Origin: Plectonema cf. radiosum LEGE 06105
Lineage (GTDB): Bacteria > Cyanobacteriota > Cyanobacteriia > Cyanobacteriales > Nostocaceae
Assembly: GCF_015207665.1 (NCBI RefSeq)
Contig: NZ_JADEWL010000075.1
Span: forward strand, 1 to 32,889
DNA: 32,889 nucleotides
Reading direction: 5' to 3'
The notes beneath the pieces were generated by a model. The model made no database searches. It saw nothing but the letters and a program-made list of their open reading frames with translations, and was not told where the DNA came from. A program made the position numbers and the translations under genes. Positions 17,519 to 26,509 of the stretch are shown piece by piece; the stretch's first letter is position 1; every line of letters starts with the position of its first letter.

Positions 17519-17772
17519 TTTGCATTCAGTGGACGGCGTACTAATAAAGAAAAATACCCAGAACAGTCGGAAATTTCTTCGATTTGATAACCCGCCATTG
17601 TTAAACTATCGGGAACCTGCTCAATCGGTTCTCCTGGATCTAACCAGACTTCTAATAAGGCTCCCGGTGACATTTGCTGCAAACGAATCTTTGTTCGCAC
17701 AAAGTTAATCGGACAAGGAGTTCCCCGTAGATCAAGCTGAGCATCAGGAGTTGAAAGTGAAGATACACTCAT
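17515..17772 (-). CDS. TusA/SirA-like sulfurtransferase family protein
   Basis: An 85-residue protein with the two-layer TusA fold pattern: 'LDLRGTPCPINFVRTKIRLQQM' carries the hallmark Cys-Pro (Cys20), followed by 'GALLEVWLDPGEPIEQVPDSL' and the strand SGYFSLLVRR. TusA relays sulfur as a persulfide on this Cys during tRNA thiolation and cofactor synthesis; many family members have other or unknown partners. It lies two bases after dnaJ and overlaps rsgA by four bases, so it is part of the chaperone operon. Whether it acts in tRNA thiolation here cannot be told. Confidence 0.9.
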   Translation of the reverse strand: MSVSSLSTPDAQLDLRGTPCPINFVRTKIRLQQMSPGALLEVWLDPGEPIEQVPDSLTMAGYQIEEISDCSGYFSLLVRRPLNAK

Positions 17773-17774
17773 TA

Positions 17775-18899
17775 TTAGTTAAATAATTTTCCCAAGAATC
17801 CTTCTAAACCGCCCTTTCCGGTACGGTCTCCCTTAATTTTAGCGAGTTTTTCGAGCAATTCTCTTTCATCGGGTGTGACTTTTGTCGGAATATCAATCAA
17901 TATTGTAATCATATGGTCGCCCCTACTAACGGGATTTCCCAAACGTGGAACGCCGCGATTTTCCAATTTCATCACTGTATTGGGCTGAGTTCCCGGCGGA
18001 ATAATCATTTCTACCGGACCATCTACAGTACTTACTTCCAAACGGCACCCTAAAATTGCTTGCAGATAGCTAACTTTTAGCTCTGAAAGTACATTAATAC
18101 CATCACGCTGGAATTCTTCATCTTCATTTACGAATAAATAAACATATAAATCTCCAGGCGCACCACCCCGCGTTCCAGCATCTCCCTCGTTGGATATGCG
18201 TAACCGAGTACCGTTGTCAACCCCCGCAGGAATGGTAATTTTCAGTTTCTTGGTAACTTGATTTGCACCCTTACCTTCACAAGCGTCGCATTTATCTTCA
18301 ACTACCATCCCCTGTCCGTTACAGGTGGGACAAGTCGAAACTTGGGTAAAGCTGCCAAAAGGAGTTCGAGTGACGCGGCGAACTTGACCAGAACCGCTAC
18401 AGGTCGAACAAGTCCGAGGACGAGTACCGGGTTTAGCACCAGAACCACTACAAACGTCGCAAGTTTCTAGGTGGGAAATGCGAATTTCTTTTTCACCCCC
18501 GAATACCGCTTCGCGAAAATCTAACTTTAAGTCCAAACGCAGGTCATCACCCCTAACTGGTCCGCTGCGTCGTCGTTGGGACTGACCTGTTCCTCCAGCG
18601 AAGCCACTAAAAATGCTTTCAAATATATCCGCAAAACCACCCATATCGCCGAAGTCTTGATAGCCAGCAGCACCAGCACCGGATACTCCTTGTTCTCCAA
18701 AACGGTCGTAACGAGCGCGGGTTTCGGGTTCTGAAAGCACTTCATAAGCGCGGTTGATTTCCTTGAACCGCTCTTCCGCTCCCGGTTCTTTATTCACATC
18801 TGGGTGATATTTCCGGGCTAAGCGGCGGTAAGCACTTTTCATTTCTTCTTTGTCGGCGTCACGAGAGACACCCAGAATTTCATAATAGTCGCGAGCCAT
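17775..18899 (-). CDS. dnaJ: Chaperone DnaJ (type I Hsp40)
   Basis: DnaJ delivers unfolded clients to DnaK and stimulates its ATPase. All type I parts are present: a J domain with HPD at residues 32-34, a Gly/Phe-rich linker (about 70-105), four zinc-binding CxxCxGxG repeats (Cys pairs 147/150, 164/167, 190/193, 204/207), then the client-binding beta domains. The 374-residue length is normal. It lies between dnaK and the tusA-like gene. The 547-base gap to dnaK is unusually long for an operon and contains possible RNA structure, so dnaJ may have its own promoter or a structured leader. Confidence 0.98.
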   Translation of the reverse strand: MARDYYEILGVSRDADKEEMKSAYRRLARKYHPDVNKEPGAEERFKEINRAYEVLSEPETRARYDRFGEQGVSGAGAAGYQDFGDMGGFADIFESIFSGFAGGTGQSQRRRSGPVRGDDLRLDLKLDFREAVFGGEKEIRISHLETCDVCSGSGAKPGTRPRTCSTCSGSGQVRRVTRTPFGSFTQVSTCPTCNGQGMVVEDKCDACEGKGANQVTKKLKITIPAGVDNGTRLRISNEGDAGTRGGAPGDLYVYLFVNEDEEFQRDGINVLSELKVSYLQAILGCRLEVSTVDGPVEMIIPPGTQPNTVMKLENRGVPRLGNPVSRGDHMITILIDIPTKVTPDERELLEKLAKIKGDRTGKGGLEGFLGKLFN

Positions 18900-19036
18900 A
18901 TAGCAAAGGTAAAAGTTAAAATGTTGGCAGCTAATATGCAGTCATTGGTCGGGTAGAAGGCAGAAAGTTAAGTTTTATTATTAATTATTGATTTTAGCCT
19001 TTACTATTGATAAAAATCACCAGCAAACATGAAAGT

Positions 19037-19188
19037 GCGGGTGTTGTCATCATTTCGACGACATTAATCCAATAGCCGTTGGGACTGACTCTCTTACAAT
19101 TGTGCTACTTGGAGGCGCAATAAGCAGAGCAAATTGTGAAGGGCTAGCCGCACCTACTTAGTGTGGAAAACCCGCCATTTAGTTTTTT
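19037..19188 (+). ncRNA. Candidate structured RNA in dnaK-dnaJ spacer
   Basis: Nested stems form a cloverleaf-like shape: outer stem GCGGGT (19037-19042) with ACCCGC (19170-19175); hairpin GTTGTC/GACGAC (19043-19048, 19057-19062) with one U-G pair; stem TAGCC/GGCTA (19073-19077, 19142-19146); and inner CAATTGTGCT/AGCAAATTG (19097-19106, 19128-19136). A run of six T follows on the plus strand (19183-19188). The U-G pair would be a mismatch on the minus strand, which slightly favours a plus-strand RNA antisense to the operon. A minus-strand dnaJ leader is the alternative. I cannot assign a known RNA family; 6S RNA was considered but not confirmed. Confidence 0.35.
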
Positions 19189-19342
19189 ACGGCATCTCAA
19201 CTATTCTAATACGATGTAGCAATACTGAAATTTGCTTCTACAATTTAACAAATCATCAGTAGATAAAACCATCTTTGATGGTAACGAGAAATTCTCATAT
19301 TTAAATAGCGGATTGCATTCCCATGGGATAAACAACACAAAG

Positions 19343-19366
19343 CCTCTCCCACCAAGGTGACAGAGG
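19343..19366 (-). terminator. Hairpin downstream of dnaK, possible terminator or processing site
   Basis: On the minus strand, CCTCTGTCACC pairs with GGTGGGAGAGG across a 2-nt loop: an 11-bp stem with one mismatch and one G-U pair. It lies about 80 bases after the dnaK stop. The sequence beyond it is only moderately T-rich (CTTTGTGTTGTTT), so full termination is uncertain; it may partly separate dnaK from dnaJ expression. Confidence 0.5.
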
Positions 19367-19446
19367 TTTAAATTTAACATAAGGGTCAGCTTCTTAGAGA
19401 TATTTATCTTAAAAAACCAGACTTGTGTGTACTCATCGAATTCACC

Positions 19447-21408
19447 TTAATCTATAGCCTCGTAATCAGTTTGGAATGTATTATCATCTTCAAAATCGAA
19501 GTTGAATTGTGATGCGAAAGCTTCTTTTGATGCTTGAGTATCTTCAGTAATTTCGGGATTGCTGGCTGTTTCACCTGTTTCTTCGTTGATTCCGGTATTG
19601 CTGCGATTGTATACTTCTGCACCAATAGCGAATAGAGTTTCTTGAAACTCATCCAAGTTTTGTTTGAATTCTGCGACAGAGATGCCGCTATTTCCCATTG
19701 CAGCTTGTAATTTTACTAATTTTTCATCAATAGAAACTTTGAGATGTTCGTCGATCAGCTTAGCATTACAGGATAAATTCAATTGATAACTGTGTAAGAG
19801 AGTGTTAGCTTGGTTTGTCAATTCAATCAACTCTAAGCGTTTTCGATCTTGTTCGGCATAAACTTCAGCTTCTTGACGCATTCGTTCCACTTCGCTCTGA
19901 CTCAAACCACCCGTATTCGTAATCCGAATGCTTTGTTCTCGGCCAGTACCTTTATCTTGAGCGCTGACTTTGAGGATACCGTTAACATCAATTTCAAAGG
20001 ATACTTCAATTTGCGGTACACCCCTCGGAGCCGGAGGAATTCCATTTAAAAGGAATTTACCCAGACTTTTATTATCCCGTGCCATGGCTCTTTCCCCTTG
20101 CAGGACGTGAATTTCCACGGAGTTTTGCCCATCAACGGCTGTGGAAAATATCTGGGATTTACTGGTAGGAATAGTGGTATTGCGTTCGATGATTTTGGTA
20201 AATACTTCCCCTAAAGTTTCCAGTCCCAAGGATAAAGGAGTCACATCCAGAAGTAATAAATTATCGACTTCACCACCCAAAACCCCGGCTTGAATTGCGG
20301 CACCAAGCGCCACCGCTTCATCGGGGTTAACCGAACGGTCGGGGGCTTTACCACCGAAAAACTTGATTAAAGCATTTTGTACCGCCGGAATGCGAGTAGA
20401 ACCACCCACCAGAATAATTTTGTCAATCTGATCTGGCTTGAGTTCTGCATCTTTGAGCGACTGAGCCATTGGTTCGACAATAGTTTCAATCAAATGACTG
20501 CTGAGTTCTTCAAACTTAGAGCGACTAAGTTCCATTTCCAAATGTTTCGGTCCGCTTTCATTGGCAGTTATAAACGGTAAATTGATTGAAGTATTCGCCA
20601 TAGTTGAAAGTTCAATCTTTGCTTTTTCAGCCGCTTCCCGCAAACGTTGCAGCGCCATTTTGTCTTCGGAAAGATCAATTTTTTCTTGTTGGTAAAAAAA
20701 CTCCATCATCCATTGGACGATACAGTTATCAAAATCGTCTCCACCAAGATGATTGTTACCACAAGTAGCTTTTACTTCAAAGACTCCATCACCGAGTTGC
20801 AGGATTGAAACATCAAAAGTTCCACCTCCCAAGTCAAACACCAGAATCAACTGTTCTTCATCCTGTTTATCCAAACCAAATGCTAAAGCCGCAGCAGTTG
20901 GCTCATTGATAATTCGCAGTACTTCCAATCCAGCAATTGTTCCAGCGTCTTTAGTGGCTTGTCTTTGAGCATCAGTAAAATACGCCGGAACAGTAATTAC
21001 AACTTGAGTAACTTCTTCCCCCAAGAAACTTTCCGCATCCTGCTTTAACTTGTGTAAAATCATCGCGGAGACTTCTTGAGGTGTGTAGTTACGTCCGCGA
21101 ATTTGCACATCAACAGTATCGTCTCTACCTTTAATAGAGGTATAGGGTACGCGAGCGCGTTCCTCTTGAGTATCATCCCAACGACGACCGATAAATCGCT
21201 TAATACTGAATATAGTGTTTTCCGCATTAGTTACTGCTTGGCGCTTTGCCAGAGGACCGACCAAGCGCTCGCCACCTTTGCCAAACCCAACAATTGACGG
21301 AGTGGTACGTCCACCTTCTGAATTGGCAATCACCAAGGGTTGACCACCTTCCAAAACTGCGACACAACTATTGGTAGTGCCTAAGTCGATCCCAATAACT
21401 TTTCCCAT
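19447..21408 (-). CDS. dnaK: Chaperone DnaK (Hsp70), DnaK2-type
   Basis: DnaK binds unfolded protein segments in an ATP-driven cycle with DnaJ and GrpE. The N-terminal ATPase domain starts [17 protein letters not shown] and contains [19 protein letters not shown] and [13 protein letters not shown]. The linker [14 protein letters not shown] leads to the peptide-binding domain and a helical lid. It has 653 residues. The acidic C-terminus ends in TDYEAID rather than the bacterial EEVD-like or cyanobacterial DnaK1/3 ends; as I recall this matches the Nostocales DnaK2 that sits in the grpE-dnaK-dnaJ cluster. It follows grpE by 259 bases. No CIRCE-type (TTAGCACTC) operator is seen upstream. Confidence 0.98.
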   Translation of the reverse strand: MGKVIGIDLGTTNSCVAVLEGGQPLVIANSEGGRTTPSIVGFGKGGERLVGPLAKRQAVTNAENTIFSIKRFIGRRWDDTQEERARVPYTSIKGRDDTVDVQIRGRNYTPQEVSAMILHKLKQDAESFLGEEVTQVVITVPAYFTDAQRQATKDAGTIAGLEVLRIINEPTAAALAFGLDKQDEEQLILVFDLGGGTFDVSILQLGDGVFEVKATCGNNHLGGDDFDNCIVQWMMEFFYQQEKIDLSEDKMALQRLREAAEKAKIELSTMANTSINLPFITANESGPKHLEMELSRSKFEELSSHLIETIVEPMAQSLKDAELKPDQIDKIILVGGSTRIPAVQNALIKFFGGKAPDRSVNPDEAVALGAAIQAGVLGGEVDNLLLLDVTPLSLGLETLGEVFTKIIERNTTIPTSKSQIFSTAVDGQNSVEIHVLQGERAMARDNKSLGKFLLNGIPPAPRGVPQIEVSFEIDVNGILKVSAQDKGTGREQSIRITNTGGLSQSEVERMRQEAEVYAEQDRKRLELIELTNQANTLLHSYQLNLSCNAKLIDEHLKVSIDEKLVKLQAAMGNSGISVAEFKQNLDEFQETLFAIGAEVYNRSNTGINEETGETASNPEITEDTQASKEAFASQFNFDFEDDNTFQTDYEAID

Positions 21409-21667
21409 AACTATCGATTTTCTACTGATTAATTCTCAAAAACTGCGATTTTCACAACGACCTATGGAGAACAGTTTCCGCAACTTAAAAATGTTGCCTA
21501 GGGAAAACTGTCCGTTCCATTCATGAAATTATTTCTTTAAAAAAGAAATTTGTTTTCACGATCGCTGCCAACAAAAAGCACGGATAAGTTACTAGATTAA
21601 TTGGGATGCGATGCTCGCCTATTAGGATTAACTGCAAGCAGTTTTGGTTAGTTTAAATGGCTACAGC

Positions 21668-22375
21668 TTAACTACTTGCTTCCCCAAGTTGATTTTCTTC
21701 TGAAGAAGACGTATCTTCTTGCGGAGCAGCCACCTTTACCATTGCATGACGTAGCACGCGATCGCCAAGAAAGTATCCGCGTACTAACTCTTCTAACACT
21801 GTTCCTTCCGGATATTCATCCGTAGGTTCGCGCATTACTGCTTCATGTTCTTTGGGGTCGAATTGCTGACCTTCTGGACGCATTGGCGAAACACCTAAGC
21901 GTTTGAGACTGTCTACTAACTGCTTGTAAACGCCTTGATAACTTTTGTGAATCCCCATTTCTCCATCATTTTGGGGTTTAATTTGCGCTCGCGCTCGCTC
22001 AAAATTATCAACTATTGGCAATAATTCTGTAATCGTATTGCGCTTCACCTGTATTTCTAAATCTTCTTTTTCTTTGAGGGTGCGTTTGCGGAAATTTTCA
22101 AAATCTGCCGCAATTCTCATATATTGACTGCTACGGTCATCTAATTGGGCTTTTAATGACTCAATTTGAGCCATTTCTGCTGTACCAGCATTTGATTGCT
22201 CTGTCGCTGGGGTTGCTCCTGCACCATCTTCTGTATTAACAGTAGTCTGATCTGCCGTTACGTTTGCTTGGGCTGTGACTTGTTCGTCAACATCACTGTT
22301 GGAAATATTGGAATTTGTTTGTAGAGAGTCGCTGTTCATTACTTGATTTACCTCTGTTTGTTCACCGAATAGCAT
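21668..22375 (-). CDS. grpE: Nucleotide exchange factor GrpE
   Basis: GrpE releases ADP from DnaK. The 235-residue protein has a long disordered, Gln/Thr/Asn-rich N-terminus (to about 65), a coiled-coil helix ([30 protein letters not shown]), and a C-terminal beta domain with [18 protein letters not shown] and [26 protein letters not shown]. These are the family signature segments. The ATG at 22375 is used; an internal ATG at 22339 is also possible because the N-terminus is not conserved. It is the first gene of the chaperone cluster and is divergent from pilB. Confidence 0.97.
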   Translation of the reverse strand: MLFGEQTEVNQVMNSDSLQTNSNISNSDVDEQVTAQANVTADQTTVNTEDGAGATPATEQSNAGTAEMAQIESLKAQLDDRSSQYMRIAADFENFRKRTLKEKEDLEIQVKRNTITELLPIVDNFERARAQIKPQNDGEMGIHKSYQGVYKQLVDSLKRLGVSPMRPEGQQFDPKEHEAVMREPTDEYPEGTVLEELVRGYFLGDRVLRHAMVKVAAPQEDTSSSEENQLGEASS

Positions 22376-22928
22376 TGCTGTTAATATTCAGTCATTATTC
22401 TCTAACCATTTGGGAATAGTTTACAGGGTAGTTTTCACCACCTCATAAAATACCAGCTTAAACATTCAATGACTCTGGGGGATAAAAACGGCGTATTTGT
22501 TTGCCAGAATATTCTGTCCTATGTGGTATCACCGTCATGTATTATCACAAATGCTGAACCGGAATGATGACTTTCTTACTAGTGGCTTATTGTTAGGAAT
22601 TTAGTACCTATAAATTGCCTGCCTGTATTAGAAAATCCACTTAAATAATTATTTAAATTTCAAACTATAGTTACTACTTTTTTTCTCAAAAACACCATTT
22701 ACATCCAAAATTACTACTATGGGCGGTAGTTCATAAGCAAGAGCTACCTATAGAAGCATAAGTCATCAAAAAACTCAATTAGAAATCCTTGACCTTTTGC
22801 CCAGGGATAGGTGATTTTTGAGCTTAAAAAAAATTTTAGCTAAGTTTTCTTGGTTTGGATGAAAATTCTGCACCCTTGCTTGGGAATACTTGAACCATAG
22901 GTTTGTGCAGCATCCATTATCTCAATAT
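22376..22928. other. Divergent grpE/pilB control region
   Basis: 553 bases without a gene. It holds a perfect 16-bp palindrome TTAAATAATTATTTAA at 22641-22656. The promoters of the chaperone cluster and the pilus cluster should both lie here. No recognised heat-shock operator is visible. Confidence 0.5.
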
Positions 22929-24941
22929 ATGACTTATTCGTCACAACAAAGGCGCAGTACCGCTCTGAGTGTCAGATCGGAATTCTCGCCTTTTGGTAAC
23001 AAACTGGTTCAATCTGGCTTTGTGGATAACAGCCAGATGAAGCAGGCACTTATAGAAAGCCGCAAATCCGGTAGACCTTTAACTGAGGTTATCGAATCAA
23101 TTGCAGGGCGACAACTATCGCCAGAGCTACTTAGAGAATATAAAAAGCAACAGCTATTTGAACTTAAAATTCTTTACGGTGTCGAATTTCTCGATCCGGA
23201 AGTTAACCAAGTTGGCGCGACTTCGGTAGGAAGCTTAATTGAAACTCTTATCCCGGTGGATATTTGTCGTCGTCACCGTCTAATTCCATTGTCAAAACAC
23301 GAAGACCAAAACCCTCCTTACGTGTTGGTAGCAATGGTAGATCCAGATAATCTTGAGGCTTCCGATGACCTGAATCGGATTTTGCGCCCCCAAGGCTTCG
23401 GGTTGCAAAGAATGGTGATCACCCAAGAAGACTATCAACAGCTAATCAACCAATTTTTGGATGAAATGGCTGTTAAACAAAAGCATATAGAAAAGGAACA
23501 ATTTACCGATATTAATCAAGATTTAGAAAATCTGGATAATCTTGATTTAGAAGATGCTCCTGATGACGCAGAGGCTGACTTGGGCTCTGCTATGAAGGGT
23601 GCTGAGGATGCCCCTATTATCAACTTGGTAAATAGAATTCTCGCCAAAGCATTACACGAAGCGGTTTCTGATATTCACATCGAACCTCAGGAAGAAAATC
23701 TACGCATTCGCTTTCGTAAGGATGGTGTACTCAGTCAAGCTTTTGACCCCTTACCGAAGAAAATCATTCCCGCAATTACAGCTCGTTTCAAAATTATTGC
23801 CAACTTAGATATCGCCGAACGTCGTCTTCCCCAAGATGGACGTATCCGCCGGATGTTTGAAGGACGCAAAGTAGACTTTCGGGTAAATACTTTACCTAGT
23901 CGCTACGGTGAAAAAGTAGTGCTGCGGATTCTCGATAATTCCTCAACTCAATTGGGGCTGGATAAATTAATTACCGACCCGGAGACGTTGCAGATTGTTC
24001 AGGACATGGTTAGCCGTCCTTTTGGCTTGATTCTAGTTACAGGCCCCACTGGTTCTGGTAAAACAACATCTCTGTATTCTGCCCTCGCTGAAAGAAATTC
24101 CCCCGATATTAATATCAGTACGGTAGAAGACCCGGTGGAATATAGTTTACCGGGGATTACTCAGGTGCAAGTAATTCGGGAAAAAGGACTCGATTTCGGT
24201 ACTGCTTTACGGGCATTTTTACGACAAGACCCTGATGTACTACTCGTAGGTGAAACTAGAGATAAAGAAACTGCAAAAACAGCTATTGAAGCGGCATTAA
24301 CGGGTCACTTAGTATTAACCACTCTGCATACCAACGATGCTCCCGGTGCGATCGCCCGTTTGGGAGAAATGGGTATTGAATCTTTCATGATTTCCAGTTC
24401 CTTAATTGGGGTTCTGGCACAGCGTCTGATGCGTCGTGTATGTTCTGAATGTCGTATTGAGTACAAACCAACTCAGCAAGAACTCGCACGTTATGGTTTA
24501 TCGGCATCTCAAGAAGCTGATGTTACCTTTTACAAAGCCAATACTCTAACCATAGAGCAAATTCAAGAAGCCAAAGCGAACAATACCCTTTGTGACAAAT
24601 GTCACGGTGTTGGTTACAAAGGACGCTCCGGTGTTTACGAAGTCATGAGAATTACTGAACGCATCCAGACTTTAATCAATGAAGAAGCACCCACAGAATT
24701 AATTAAAGAAGCAGCGGTAGAAGAAGGAATGAAAACCCTGCTTGCTTACAGCTTAGATTTAGTACGTCAAGGAGCTACCACCCTTGAAGAAGTAGAACGG
24801 GTAACGTTTACCGATACAGGTTTGGAAGCAGAGTTAAAAGCTAAACGTAAAAGCGGTTTAACCTGTCGAAATTGCGATGCTCAATTACAGCCAGAATGGT
24901 TGGATTGTCCTTACTGTATGACATCGCGCTTTCAAGACTAA
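22929..24941 (+). CDS. pilB: Type IV pilus extension ATPase PilB
   Basis: PilB is the hexameric motor that extends type IV pili, here probably for motility (hormogonia) and DNA uptake. It has an N-terminal MshEN/GspE-N domain, Walker A GPTGSGKTT at residues 372-380, Walker B-like DPDVLLVGETRD near 434, and a tetracysteine zinc site (CSEC 505-508, CDKC 555-558). A further C-terminal zinc-ribbon-like motif, CRNC (646-649) with CPYC (660-663), is the cyanobacterial extension; in Synechocystis PilB1 the C-terminus binds Hfq. The frame could open at a TTG at 22890, but the ATG at 22929 (MTYSSQQRRSTAL) fits the family and gives 670 residues. A heptamer array begins one base after the stop. Confidence 0.97.
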   Translation: MTYSSQQRRSTALSVRSEFSPFGNKLVQSGFVDNSQMKQALIESRKSGRPLTEVIESIAGRQLSPELLREYKKQQLFELKILYGVEFLDPEVNQVGATSVGSLIETLIPVDICRRHRLIPLSKHEDQNPPYVLVAMVDPDNLEASDDLNRILRPQGFGLQRMVITQEDYQQLINQFLDEMAVKQKHIEKEQFTDINQDLENLDNLDLEDAPDDAEADLGSAMKGAEDAPIINLVNRILAKALHEAVSDIHIEPQEENLRIRFRKDGVLSQAFDPLPKKIIPAITARFKIIANLDIAERRLPQDGRIRRMFEGRKVDFRVNTLPSRYGEKVVLRILDNSSTQLGLDKLITDPETLQIVQDMVSRPFGLILVTGPTGSGKTTSLYSALAERNSPDINISTVEDPVEYSLPGITQVQVIREKGLDFGTALRAFLRQDPDVLLVGETRDKETAKTAIEAALTGHLVLTTLHTNDAPGAIARLGEMGIESFMISSSLIGVLAQRLMRRVCSECRIEYKPTQQELARYGLSASQEADVTFYKANTLTIEQIQEAKANNTLCDKCHGVGYKGRSGVYEVMRITERIQTLINEEAPTELIKEAAVEEGMKTLLAYSLDLVRQGATTLEEVERVTFTDTGLEAELKAKRKSGLTCRNCDAQLQPEWLDCPYCMTSRFQD

Positions 24942-24942
24942 C

Positions 24943-25070
24943 GGAGTTAGAAGTGAGGAGTTAGGAGTGAGGAGTTAGGAGTTAAGAGTGAGGAGTTAGA
25001 AGTTAGGAGTGAGGAGTTAGAAGTTAAGAGTGAGGAGTGAGGAGTTAGGAGTGAGGAGTTAGAAGTTAGT
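24943..25070. repeat. Heptamer tandem array (GGAGTTA/GGAGTGA type), pilB-pilT spacer
   Basis: About 18 units of a degenerate heptamer (GAGTTAG, GAGTGAG, AAGTTAG variants) fill the spacer, starting one base after the pilB stop. It is the complementary family to the CTAACTC array at 27852-28031. Confidence 0.9.
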
Positions 25071-25085
25071 AATTTGATAAATCAC

Positions 25086-25113
25086 AACTGTCAACTGTCC
25101 ACTGTCAACTGTC
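25086..25113. repeat. Short heptamer repeat (AACTGTC)
   Basis: Four near-identical AACTGTC units (one with CACTGTC) end about 20 bases before the pilT start. This is a different heptamer from the neighbouring GGAGTTA array. Confidence 0.85.
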
Positions 25114-25133
25114 AAACATAAAGGGATAAAAAA

Positions 25134-26240
25134 ATGGAAATGATGATTGAAGATTTGATGGAACAAATGATTGAATTGGGAGGTTCGGATATGCATTTAT
25201 CCGCTGGTTTACCTCCTTATTTTCGGATTAGCGGTAAACTAACACCTTTCGGTGATGAAGCTTTAAATGCTGATCAATGTCAAAGATTAATTTTTAGTAT
25301 GTTGAATAATTCCCAACGTAAAATCCTCGAACAAACTTGGGAATTAGACTGTTCTTACGGTGTCAAAGGATTAGCACGTTTCCGAGTCAATGTTTACAAA
25401 GAACGCGGTACCTATGCTGCTTGTTTGCGAGCATTAAGTTCTAAAATTCCTAATTTTGACAAACTGGGTTTACCTGATATTGTCCGAGAAATGTGTGATA
25501 AACCCAAAGGAATGATATTAGTTACAGGTCCCACAGGCTCTGGGAAAACAACTACTTTGGCAGCAATGATTGATTTAATCAATCGGACAAAAGCAGAGCA
25601 TATTTTAACAATTGAAGACCCGATTGAATTTGTTTATGAACCAGTTAAAAGTCTGATTCATCAACGTCAACTTGGTGAAGATACAAAAAGTTTTGCTAAT
25701 GCTTTAAAAGGTTCTTTACGTGAAGATCCAGATATTATTTTGATTGGAGAAATGCGCGATTTAGACACAATTTCTCTCGCTATTTCCGCAGCAGAAACTG
25801 GTCACTTAGTATTCGGTACTTTGCACACTTCTTCCGCAGCACAAACCGTTGATAGAATTATCGACGTTTTTCCCGCAGACAGACAAACTCAGGTGCGCGT
25901 ACAGTTATCAAACTCTTTAGTTGCAGTATTTAGCCAAACTTTAGTACCGAAGAAAAACCCTAAACCTAATGAATTTGGTCGAGTAATGGCTCAAGAAATT
26001 ATGGTGATTACTCCTGCTATTTCTAATATGATTCGCGAAGGTAAAACATCTCAAATTTATTCCGCAATTCAAACTGGGGCAAAATTAGGAATGCAAACTT
26101 TGGAGAAAGTTCTTGCTGATTATGTGAAAGCAGGAGTTATTTCCTTTGAAGCCGCAATGTCAAAAACCACTAAACCAGATGAAATTCAACGTTTAATTGG
26201 TGCAGCACCCACTAATGGAAAAGTTGCTGCAAAACATTAA
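25134..26240 (+). CDS. pilT: Type IV pilus retraction ATPase PilT
   Basis: PilT is the motor that retracts type IV pili. Seen in order: the N-terminal domain with GGSDMHLSAGLPPYFRISGKL, Walker A GPTGSGKTT at residues 132-140, the Asp-box region EDPIEFVY, Walker B with DPDIILIGEMRD, and the AISAAETGHLVFGTLHT His box typical of PilT. There is no tetracysteine site, as expected for PilT rather than PilB. The 368-residue length is normal. Its start follows the repeat-filled spacer; AAGGGA a few bases ahead can serve as ribosome-binding site. Confidence 0.97.
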   Translation: MEMMIEDLMEQMIELGGSDMHLSAGLPPYFRISGKLTPFGDEALNADQCQRLIFSMLNNSQRKILEQTWELDCSYGVKGLARFRVNVYKERGTYAACLRALSSKIPNFDKLGLPDIVREMCDKPKGMILVTGPTGSGKTTTLAAMIDLINRTKAEHILTIEDPIEFVYEPVKSLIHQRQLGEDTKSFANALKGSLREDPDIILIGEMRDLDTISLAISAAETGHLVFGTLHTSSAAQTVDRIIDVFPADRQTQVRVQLSNSLVAVFSQTLVPKKNPKPNEFGRVMAQEIMVITPAISNMIREGKTSQIYSAIQTGAKLGMQTLEKVLADYVKAGVISFEAAMSKTTKPDEIQRLIGAAPTNGKVAAKH

Positions 26241-26509
26241 TTACTCACAAAATTACTAGTAGTTAGCTCTAGAATTTTTACTATAGCAATCGTATTTTAT
26301 TTGTGAAAAGTATTTATTAATTGAATTTGTTGACTGTTAGCTGTTAATACTCAACGCTCAACAGTCAACTTTATCAAATACAGATTACTTCGCAAATTTT
26401 CAAGAGAATGGAATGCTACAAGTGCTAAGTTTTTTGTTTAAATCAGTAATTTAATTTGTTGATTATTAAATTTTAAAACTTGTTTTTTGAATTTTAAACT
26501 ATATAAATT

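Larger units (their letters stand above)
18900..19446. other. Structured dnaK-dnaJ spacer
   Basis: 547 bases without a gene. It holds the motif GAAGGCAGAAAGTT (18956-18969), a compact set of nested inverted repeats at 19037-19175 (entered separately), a hairpin at 19343-19366, and a diverged half of the dispersed AAAAACC repeat at about 19399-19425. A short open stretch (NPIAVGTDSLTIVLLGG in the plus frame) has no start and is not called. Confidence 0.6.

Noticed and set aside
19030-19160. Short protein fragment in the dnaK-dnaJ spacer (plus-frame NPIAVGTDSLTIVLLGG)
   Set aside because: It is about 40 codons with no start codon or ribosome-binding site and is better explained by the nested inverted repeats.
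21409-22928. CIRCE heat-shock operator before dnaK or grpE
   Set aside because: No TTAGCACTC/GAGTGCTAA pair is seen in the spacers upstream of dnaK or grpE.
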